From the NCBI GenBank assembly GCA_009705435.1, contig WLTJ01000085.1:1-6995 (forward strand): DNA of 6,995 bases, given 5' to 3'. The translations under genes were made by a program, and so were the position numbers. Within the stretch, counting starts at the first letter, position 1, and each line of letters opens with the position of its first letter. This DNA comes from Actinomycetota bacterium (GTDB taxonomy: Bacteria; Actinomycetota; Acidimicrobiia; Acidimicrobiales; Ilumatobacteraceae). The notes under the pieces are model-generated. The model made no database searches. It was not told the origin of the DNA and worked only from the letters and a program-made list of their open reading frames with translations. Of this stretch, positions 1 through 5,169 are shown one piece after another.

Positions 1-152
1 AATGGCTGACGATTCGATCCACTTGGGGCACGCGTGGCATGCCAGATGATGGCGTTTAAATCTGTCTCGGGTATTTGCTCATCGGCATACCGCCGAATCG
101 TGCGCGTCGTGGCGATGACATTCAGCGCTTCCAACGAACCGTCAGTGGACAT
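1..152 (-). CDS. Nitroreductase-family protein, N-terminal part (cut by window edge)
   Basis: This is the first 50 codons of a gene leaving the window on the left, read from an ATG at 152-150. The translation contains RTIRRY at residues 17-22 and APSGSNRQP at about 42-50. These are the two N-terminal FMN-contacting motifs of the nitroreductase fold (general form R-[ST]-[IV]-R-x-[FY] and A-P-S-G-x-N-x-Q-P). Family members are homodimeric FMN flavoproteins that use NAD(P)H to reduce nitroaromatics, quinones or enones, or to dehalogenate; the substrate here cannot be told. The ATG follows the TAG of the upstream enoyl-CoA hydratase gene with no gap. No strong Shine-Dalgarno is visible in the preceding coding sequence, so translational coupling is likely. 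The family is usually 180-230 residues, so most of the protein lies outside the window. I am sure of the family and not of the function. Confidence 0.85.
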   Translation of the reverse strand, partial: MSTDGSLEALNVIATTRTIRRYADEQIPETDLNAIIWHATRAPSGSNRQP

Positions 153-953
153 CTAGCGACCAGTGAAATTGGCAGGGCGTTTTTCCATGAAGGAGGCCAC
201 ACCTTCTTTGAAGTCTTGAGTTTGAATCAATGGCAAGAGTTGTAAAAAGACATGATGAATGTTCTGTTCGAAAGTTTCTGTCTCTGCAGCCCGCATCATC
301 CGTTTGATGGCACGCACAGCTAGCGGAGCGTTTGAGGCAATCTCCTGCGCTAACTCTGTCGTACGACTCAATAGATCCTCTGGGGCGACAACATGGTTAA
401 CCAAACCAAGCCCTAGGCCTTCCGCAGCGCTCAGGGTTCGTCCCGTAAAGCAAATCTCTGCCGCTTTGGCGTACCCCACGAGGCGCGGTAGCAGCCATGT
501 CCCTCCACTCTCGGGCAATATTCCTCTCTTAGCGAAACCTGGAGCCAATTTGGCAGAAGACGAGGCAAGGCGTATATCGCAACCAAAAGCCAGATCCAGT
601 CCGTACCCCGCAGCGCTGCCATTGAGTGAGCAAATCGTCGGTGTGTCGAGATTGTGGAGCACCACAGGAGGCGCCGTCCTCAGGTCAAACTCCCCTCCGC
701 CAGACCCTGCGGCCGAATCTAAAACACCTAACGACTCTTTGCTGCCCATTTGCGAGGCCAGGTCGAGACCGGCACAGAAAGCTTTTCCCGCTCCTGTCAG
801 GACGATACAACGGACCTCACGGGAACGATCTGCACGCAAGAGTTGCTCAGATAACTCGGTCAACATCGCACCCGAAATGGTGTTCAGACGCTCAGGGGCA
901 TTCAGGGTAATTGTGGCCACTTTTTCCGAAACTTCGTACAAAACCTCGCTCAT
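153..953 (-). CDS. Enoyl-CoA hydratase/isomerase (crotonase) family protein
   Basis: This is a 266-residue cytoplasmic crotonase-fold protein of normal family length. AFCAGLDL (58-65) and NGSAAGYG (111-118) supply the two backbone NH groups of the CoA-thioester oxyanion hole. The segment GILPESGGTWLLPRLVG (144-160) and TGRTLSAAEGLGLGLVNHVV follow, as in the family. The two catalytic glutamates of classic enoyl-CoA hydratase are not kept: the first position is Asp120 (GLDLA), and the second is Phe140 by my alignment. An acid, Glu148, sits where PaaG-type isomerases have their catalytic Asp (PDxGGTW), so isomerase chemistry or a non-hydratase activity is possible. The start is the ATG at 953-951, preceded on the minus strand by a GGTGG element. 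A nitroreductase gene follows immediately, and the binding-protein gene diverges upstream. The likely role is acyl-CoA (fatty or aromatic acid) breakdown; the exact substrate is unknown. Confidence 0.9.
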   Translation of the reverse strand: MSEVLYEVSEKVATITLNAPERLNTISGAMLTELSEQLLRADRSREVRCIVLTGAGKAFCAGLDLASQMGSKESLGVLDSAAGSGGGEFDLRTAPPVVLHNLDTPTICSLNGSAAGYGLDLAFGCDIRLASSSAKLAPGFAKRGILPESGGTWLLPRLVGYAKAAEICFTGRTLSAAEGLGLGLVNHVVAPEDLLSRTTELAQEIASNAPLAVRAIKRMMRAAETETFEQNIHHVFLQLLPLIQTQDFKEGVASFMEKRPANFTGR

Positions 954-997
954 ATGCCCACCATAGTCAGGTTTTTGGTGAGAAGTACCAACGAACT

Positions 998-1028
998 AGC
1001 CCTCAGATTCATAGTTGCGAGGGCTTTT
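998..1028 (+). terminator. Terminator-like hairpin in the leader of the binding-protein gene
   Basis: AGCCCTC (998-1004) and GAGGGCT (1019-1025) form a perfect 7-bp stem with a 14-base loop. The stem runs into TTTT (1025-1028) on the plus strand. On the minus strand no T run follows the stem. No plus-strand gene ends just upstream, so it does not terminate a visible gene. It could act as an attenuator in the binding-protein leader, block stray antisense transcription, or be a protein-binding inverted repeat. The short T run and large loop make it a weak terminator. Confidence 0.4.
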
Positions 1029-1078
1029 GGGTGATCAACGATGACTTCTACGGGTACTATTGAACCTTCCAAACCAAT

Positions 1079-1092
1079 GAGGCATTTGCCTC
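1079..1092. repeat. 14-bp palindrome in the binding-protein 5' leader
   Basis: GAGGCA-TT-TGCCTC is a perfect inverted repeat. It ends 11 bases before the Shine-Dalgarno run (1104-1110) of the binding-protein gene. In RNA it can form a 5-bp hairpin with an ATTT loop. It may be an operator for a regulator or a leader hairpin affecting translation or mRNA stability. The arms are short enough that chance cannot be excluded. Confidence 0.4.
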
Positions 1093-1103
1093 TGATCTCC
1101 ACA

Positions 1104-1110
1104 GGGGGAG
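1104..1110 (+). promoter_or_regulatory. Ribosome binding site fixing the start of the binding-protein gene
   Basis: GGGGGAG lies 5 bases before the ATG at 1116. It decides the start: from this ATG the protein opens with a proper Lys/Arg n-region and a lipoprotein signal. The longer frame from ATG 1041 would put 25 polar residues ahead of the signal and has no Shine-Dalgarno. Confidence 0.85.
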
Positions 1111-1115
1111 AAAAC

Positions 1116-2477
1116 ATGAAGAAATCAAACGCACGTCGCGTTGGTGCACTTCTCGTCGGGTTCGCAATCTTGGGCGTTAGCGCCTGCGGTAGCGATGATG
1201 AGGCAGTCACCACCGAGGCTCCAACAAGCGAAGCACCTTCAACAGATGCGCCTGCAACAGGTGGAGAACTTGAAGGTATGAAGGGTACGACTCCTAAGGG
1301 AGCAGAAATCAGTGAGGAATGGCTCGCACAGGTTTCCGATTACTGGGTATCACTCGGTAACACGGCCCTTGCGGACTTCAACTACGCCGCTGAGGCATAT
1401 GACGCAGCCATTGTTGTTTCTTTGGCTGTTGAAATTGCTGGCACCGATGGTGCCGCTCACGCTAACGAGATTGTCGGAATCACCAAGGGTGGCACAAAGT
1501 GCACAACCTTTGCTGACTGCATGGCAATCATCGCTGACGGTGGAGACCCCGACTATGACGGATTGTCAGGTCCACATGAATTCAACGGCAACGGTGAGCC
1601 CCTCGAAGGCAGCTACGCAATGCTTGAATTCGGACCAGACAACCAAATTACTGAGGAATCAAACTCAAATCTGATCGCAGCCTCGGCCCCCGAGTCGGCA
1701 ATCGTTGAATTGGGCGTCACGACCTCAACACGCGCCGGTGACGGCCAGTTGAAGATCGGTTCATTGCTTCCTGAGACAGGCAGCCTTGCATTCCTCGGCG
1801 ATCCAGAATACGCCGGTCTTGTTTATGCAATCAACGAGATCAACGTTGCTGGTGGTGTCCTCGGTAAAGAAGTGCTGTACACCCAAGGCGACTCGGGCGA
1901 TACTTCAACTGACATCGCTTCAACAACCGCTGACCGTTTGATCAGCGAAAACGTTGACGCCATCATTGGTGCTGCTTCATCTGGTGTGACCTTGACCGTG
2001 ATCGACAAGATCACTGCTGCCGGTATCACCATGTTCAGCCCAGCAAACACCAGCCCAGCCCTCAGTGATTACGCTGATGACAACTTGTACTTCCGTAACG
2101 CTCCAGCTGATGGACTACAGGGTGCTGTTGTTGCCAACCAGATCATCGAAGACGGTAACGCTTCGGTATACATCATGAACCTTGATGACGCTTACGGTAA
2201 TGGTATTGCCGCAGTCGTGAAAGATGTTCTTGAGGCCGCAGGTGTTGAGGTTCTCGGAGTCAAGGCTTACGACCCAACTGCTGCGTCATTTGACGCTGAA
2301 GTAGCTGAAGTTGTAGCAGCCGATCCAGATGCAGTCGTGTTGGTCTCGTTTGACGAAGGTAGCCGCATCTTGCGTACTGCCGTCGAGAGCGGAATCGGCC
2401 CGAAGGTGAAGATGTGGTACGGAACCGATGGCAACATGGGTAACGGACTCGGAACCAACTTCGACGAAGGTAAGTGA
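1116..2477 (+). CDS. Liv-type ABC transporter substrate-binding lipoprotein, apparently circularly permuted
   Basis: This is a 453-residue extracellular lipoprotein that captures substrate for a branched-chain amino acid-type (HAAT, Peripla_BP_6) importer. Residues 1-24 are a lipoprotein signal: MKKSNARR, a hydrophobic core, then the lipobox VSAC with Cys24 as the lipidated residue. Residues 25-51 are a Thr/Glu/Ala/Pro-rich tether. Residues 52-180 (LEGMKGTTPKG to FGPDNQIT, with a Cys129/Cys135 pair) match what is normally the C-terminal third of the family. Residues 181-207 look like a linker. Residues 208-453 match the normal N-terminal two-thirds: DGQLKIGSLLPETG, the INEINVAGGVLGK region, DAIIGAASSGVTL, FSPANTSPALSDY, the LYFRNAPADGLQGAV region, and WYGTDGN near the end. 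The protein stops at NFDEGK, where LEGMKG would normally follow. Each part is present once, total length is near normal, and codons look well expressed. The gene faces livHMGF across a terminator. Family confidence is high; the permutation is from recalled family order. Confidence 0.9.
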   Translation: MKKSNARRVGALLVGFAILGVSACGSDDEAVTTEAPTSEAPSTDAPATGGELEGMKGTTPKGAEISEEWLAQVSDYWVSLGNTALADFNYAAEAYDAAIVVSLAVEIAGTDGAAHANEIVGITKGGTKCTTFADCMAIIADGGDPDYDGLSGPHEFNGNGEPLEGSYAMLEFGPDNQITEESNSNLIAASAPESAIVELGVTTSTRAGDGQLKIGSLLPETGSLAFLGDPEYAGLVYAINEINVAGGVLGKEVLYTQGDSGDTSTDIASTTADRLISENVDAIIGAASSGVTLTVIDKITAAGITMFSPANTSPALSDYADDNLYFRNAPADGLQGAVVANQIIEDGNASVYIMNLDDAYGNGIAAVVKDVLEAAGVEVLGVKAYDPTAASFDAEVAEVVAADPDAVVLVSFDEGSRILRTAVESGIGPKVKMWYGTDGNMGNGLGTNFDEGK

Positions 2478-2488
2478 TTAGTTAGTTT

Positions 2489-2502
2489 CCTCAGTTCTGA
2501 GG
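2489..2502. repeat. Small hairpin before the terminator
   Basis: CCTCAG-TT-CTGAGG is a perfect inverted repeat that begins 11 bases after the stop codon of the binding-protein gene. It can form a 5-bp stem with a GTTC loop. It stands directly upstream of the main terminator hairpin and may protect the 3' end of the message or add to termination. Confidence 0.5.
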
Positions 2503-2510
2503 TAGTGAGA

Positions 2511-2537
2511 GGGCCCTCGGGAAACCGGGGGCCTTTT
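2511..2537 (+). terminator. Intrinsic terminator of the binding-protein gene
   Basis: A 9-bp GC-rich stem pairs 2512-2520 with 2525-2533, with one G-U pair at 2517/2528. It closes a GAAA tetraloop (2521-2524) and is followed by TTTT (2534-2537). It is directional: on the minus strand no T run follows the stem, so it serves the plus-strand lipoprotein gene rather than livF. It lies in the 80-base gap between the converging gene ends. Confidence 0.92.
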
Positions 2538-2545
2538 CGCGTGCC

Positions 2546-2555
2546 AGACGCGTCT
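2546..2555. repeat. 10-bp perfect palindrome between the converging gene ends
   Basis: AGACGCGTCT reads the same on both strands. It sits 2 bases past the livF stop codon (2560-2558). No T run follows on the minus strand, so it is not a clear livF terminator. It may be chance. Confidence 0.35.
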
Positions 2556-2557
2556 AG

Positions 2558-3298
2558 TCAGCCACCTGTGGACTTCGCCAAGGTGCCGAGGTACAACTCG
2601 ATGACGTTGGGATCCGAGAGCAGTTCACGACCGCTTCCGGTGTACGCACTACGACCTTGATCAAGCACATATCCACGATTCACTACTTGCAGGCAACGGC
2701 GGGCATTCTGTTCAACCATCAAGATCGCTACACCTGTTGAGTTGATCGTGCGGCATTGCACAAAAACTTCGTCTTGAAGCGCTGGAGATAATCCAGCAGA
2801 TGGTTCGTCCAAGAGTAAGATCTTGGGTTCGAGCATAAGAGCACGACCCATAGCGACCATTTGTCTCTCACCTCCTGATAACGCTCCCGCTCGTTGTGCA
2901 GCACGATCTCCAAGCTTTGGGAAAAGACTCACGACATAATCGAAGCGATCATGAAACACCGAGGGCTTCAAGAAGCAACCCATTTCTAGGTTCTCCTTCA
3001 CAGTCAGACTTGGGAAGACATTCTTATTTTGCGGCACATAGCCAACGCCCATCGGAACTAACTCGTGGGCCTTACGACCGGTAATGTCTTGGCCCATCAA
3101 TGTCACGGTTCCCGAACGAACTTTGCACTGTCCCAACACTGCTTTGAGCAGAGTTGATTTTCCAGCGCCATTCGGTCCAATGATGCCCACAAATTCGCCA
3201 GCATTGACCACGACATCGCAGCCATTCAAAATATTGACTTCGGGAATATACCCAGCTACAAGATGTGAACTTTGGAGTATCGCCGTATCTTCCATCAT
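2558..3298 (-). CDS. livF: Liv-type ABC transporter ATP-binding protein LivF
   Basis: This 246-residue cytoplasmic ATPase pairs with LivG to power the branched-chain amino acid-type importer. The sequence shows Walker A GPNGAGKST (41-49), Q-loop Gln90 in YVPQNKNVFPSLTV, signature LSGGE (140-144), Walker B ILLLDEP (160-166) with the SAGLSP D-loop, and VEQNAR (195-200). In VEQNAR the usual switch His is Gln, as is normal for LivF (family knowledge). The C-terminal PNVIELYLG is also typical. It is the last gene of the livHMGF operon and overlaps the livG stop by 4 bases (ATGA). Two adjacent ATG codons (3298-3296 and 3295-3293) follow GGAGGAGG (3307-3300). The second has better Shine-Dalgarno spacing, so the protein may be 245 residues. 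Downstream it converges on the binding-protein gene, with no clear minus-strand terminator. Confidence 0.95.
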   Translation of the reverse strand: MMEDTAILQSSHLVAGYIPEVNILNGCDVVVNAGEFVGIIGPNGAGKSTLLKAVLGQCKVRSGTVTLMGQDITGRKAHELVPMGVGYVPQNKNVFPSLTVKENLEMGCFLKPSVFHDRFDYVVSLFPKLGDRAAQRAGALSGGERQMVAMGRALMLEPKILLLDEPSAGLSPALQDEVFVQCRTINSTGVAILMVEQNARRCLQVVNRGYVLDQGRSAYTGSGRELLSDPNVIELYLGTLAKSTGG

Positions 3299-4167
3299 TC
3301 CTCCTCCAACAACGATTGACCCTGACGAGTGCCCAAGTAAGCATCAATGACGGCAGAATTCTTAGCGATGTCATCGGGCGTACCTTCAGCGATGATTCGA
3401 CCCTCGGCCATCACAATGACCCAATCAGAAACATCATGGACCATATCCATATCGTGCTCGACGAAAAGTACTGTCATTCCTTGATCGCGTAAACCACGAA
3501 TGTGTTCATTAAGACTCTGCTTCAGCGCAGGATTGACGCCAGCCATTGGTTCATCGAGCATGACGAGGGTTGGGTTCGTCATCAGAGCTCGAGCCATTTC
3601 TAGCAATTTTCGTTGGCCCCCGGATAATGCGCCAGCATATTCATCTCGCATGTGACTCATTTGAAAACGGCTTAATAGTTCATCGGCACGCTCGGTGATC
3701 TCATCTTCTTGGCCTTTCCACACGGCAGAGAATAAGCCATTCCACCACTTCTCACCTTTTTGATCTGTGGCTCCTAAACGCATGTTTTCAATCACTGATA
3801 ATTTCGTGAGACTTTTGGTGAGTTGAAATGTGCGGACCATGCCAAGAGTTGCGGTCCGATGAGACGCAACCCTGCTCATGTCTTTTCCTTGAAATGTCCA
3901 GGATCCTGAGTTGGGTTGATCAAAACCCGTCAACAGATTAAAAAATGTCGTCTTGCCGGCCCCATTAGGACCGATCAATGCTGTGATGGAACCCTCCTGC
4001 ACTTCAAAGTGGTCAACATCGACCGCAATGATTCCACCAAACTCCCGACGAATATTGTCAGCGGTCAAAATAGGATTTGGCTTGCGTGCACCTGGTGCAC
4101 GCTCAACATCTCGTAGAGACTGCCGCGCTTTGGTCGCCACTTCGCCATATGTCCGTTCAACGTCCAT
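3295..4167 (-). CDS. livG: Liv-type ABC transporter ATP-binding protein LivG
   Basis: This 290-residue cytoplasmic ATPase is the partner of LivF. It has Walker A GPNGAGKT (66-73), Q-loop Gln115 in VRTFQL, signature LSGGQ (181-185), Walker B LVMLDEP (201-207) and switch His238 in VEHDMDMV. The final YLGT region and the inserted helix before the signature are typical of LivG. I chose the ATG at 4167-4165, with GGAG (4181-4178) ten bases upstream. A TTG at 4194 would add nine residues but has no better site. Before the ATPase core begins (ILTADNIRREFGG, about residue 33) there is a charged extension of about 32 residues that E. coli-type LivG lacks. The start overlaps the livM end by 11 bases, and the stop overlaps the livF start by 4 bases, indicating translational coupling. 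Confidence 0.94.
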   Translation of the reverse strand: MDVERTYGEVATKARQSLRDVERAPGARKPNPILTADNIRREFGGIIAVDVDHFEVQEGSITALIGPNGAGKTTFFNLLTGFDQPNSGSWTFQGKDMSRVASHRTATLGMVRTFQLTKSLTKLSVIENMRLGATDQKGEKWWNGLFSAVWKGQEDEITERADELLSRFQMSHMRDEYAGALSGGQRKLLEMARALMTNPTLVMLDEPMAGVNPALKQSLNEHIRGLRDQGMTVLFVEHDMDMVHDVSDWVIVMAEGRIIAEGTPDDIAKNSAVIDAYLGTRQGQSLLEEE

Positions 4168-5167
4168 CGAATGCCATCTCCTTTCGATTTCCAAACACTC
4201 CCTGAGGTCGATAGACCATCAAAAGGATCAATGTGATGCCGATCAGGATGAAGTTCAATTGCCCAACTTGAGTCGATTTCATAATTGTGACATTGCCGAT
4301 GCTCACTGGATCTTTAGCGACTTGTCGCAAGAAATTGTCCATAAAGGTAAATAATCCCCAGAACATCATGGACCCAACGATTGAACCTGAAACCTTGGCA
4401 ACCCCGCCCAAAACCAGTGCCGTCAAGATGTAAAAGGTGAGATCGCGACTGTAGTTATCTGGTTGCACGCTTCCGCGGTCAAGGGCGAAAATCATTCCGG
4501 AAACAGTGCCAATAACTCCCCCAAGAATAAGAGATTGCATTTTGTAGGAATACACGTTCTTACCAAGTGACTTCACGGCATCCTCATCCTCACGGATGGC
4601 CTTGAGGACACGACCCCAAGGTGATTTCATCAACTTGTAAACGACGAAACCAAAAACCGCCACGATCAGCCATCCGACGATGAGCACCCATAATTCACGA
4701 CCAGTGAACTTGAACGGCCAAAAACCATACTGATCAGCTTCTTCGATACCGAAGTCATTGCCAAGCGCACGGAAACTACTTGAGAAACCGTTGATGCCGT
4801 CACTTCCGCCGAAATAAGTTTTGAACTTTACGGAACGCACGACTAAACGAATAATCTCTGCCGAAGCGATGGTGACGATTGCCAGATAATCGGCACGGAG
4901 ACGAAGGGTTGGGATTCCCATGAGTAATCCCAATACGACTGAAAATAAAATTCCGAGAGGAATGCCCCACCAGAACGAGATATCAAAATAGTGGGCAGTC
5001 ATACCGAGTCCATAGGCGCCGCAAGCCATGAAACCCGCCTGACCGAAGTTCAAGAGCCCGGTGTAGCCGAATTGCACATTCAACCCCAGCGCGGCAATGG
5101 CGAAATACACGGCGTTGATTCCGATGAAGCCCTTGAGGCTGTTTTCAAGAATGAGATTCCAATCCAT
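4157..5167 (-). CDS. livM: Liv-type ABC transporter permease LivM
   Basis: This 336-residue inner membrane permease forms the translocation channel with LivH. Hydrophobic segments lie at roughly 13-30, 40-58, 64-86, 92-110, 158-178, 209-229, 243-275 and 303-320. Family hallmarks include GYTGLLNFGQAGFMACGAYG (34-53), the LRLRADYLAIVTIASAEI region, and FGGSDGINGF (119-128). The cytoplasmic coupling loop runs WGRVLKAIREDEDAVKSLGKN (184-204) and contacts the ATPases, followed by a Gly-rich segment. RPQGVFG near the C-terminus is also standard. The start is ATG 5167-5165, two bases after the livH stop, with AGAGGG (5183-5178) upstream at a longish 10-base spacing. The livG start lies inside the last codons of this gene. 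Length is normal. Confidence 0.95.
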   Translation of the reverse strand: MDWNLILENSLKGFIGINAVYFAIAALGLNVQFGYTGLLNFGQAGFMACGAYGLGMTAHYFDISFWWGIPLGILFSVVLGLLMGIPTLRLRADYLAIVTIASAEIIRLVVRSVKFKTYFGGSDGINGFSSSFRALGNDFGIEEADQYGFWPFKFTGRELWVLIVGWLIVAVFGFVVYKLMKSPWGRVLKAIREDEDAVKSLGKNVYSYKMQSLILGGVIGTVSGMIFALDRGSVQPDNYSRDLTFYILTALVLGGVAKVSGSIVGSMMFWGLFTFMDNFLRQVAKDPVSIGNVTIMKSTQVGQLNFILIGITLILLMVYRPQGVFGNRKEMAFDGR

Positions 5168-5169
5168 GA

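Larger units (their letters stand above)
954..1115. other. Divergent intergenic region between the crotonase and binding-protein genes
   Basis: This 162-base stretch separates two genes that point away from each other, so it should hold both promoters. I see no convincing -35/-10 pair. The best plus-strand -10 candidate is TACTAT at 1055-1060, and its -35 partner near 1032 (TGATCA) is poor. What is clear is inverted-repeat structure. There is a 7-bp hairpin followed by T residues (998-1028), a 14-bp palindrome just before the ribosome binding site (1079-1092), and a smaller interrupted repeat TTGGT-N7-ACCAA at 975-991. An in-frame ATG at 1041 would lengthen the binding protein by 25 residues, but it lacks a ribosome binding site. 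Confidence 0.6.

Noticed and set aside
259..966. Long plus-strand open frame opposite the crotonase gene
   Set aside because: It lies wholly antisense to a gene with clear motifs, and its translation shows no recognisable family, so it is a shadow frame.
1041..1115. Upstream ATG extending the binding protein by 25 residues
   Set aside because: It has no ribosome binding site and would place polar residues before a clear lipoprotein signal. The ATG at 1116 has GGGGGAG at 5-base spacing.
1116..2477. Two separate broken gene pieces (pseudogene) instead of one permuted gene
   Set aside because: The frame is open throughout, the signal and both segments are intact, and a good ribosome binding site and terminator flank it. 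Damage would be expected to leave stops or missing parts.
2546..2555. Palindrome AGACGCGTCT as a livF terminator
   Set aside because: No T run follows on the minus strand and the self-complementary 10-mer leaves no loop.
4168..4194. TTG start extending LivG by nine residues
   Set aside because: The ATG at 4167 has a Shine-Dalgarno in the preceding bases, and the extension adds no family-like sequence.
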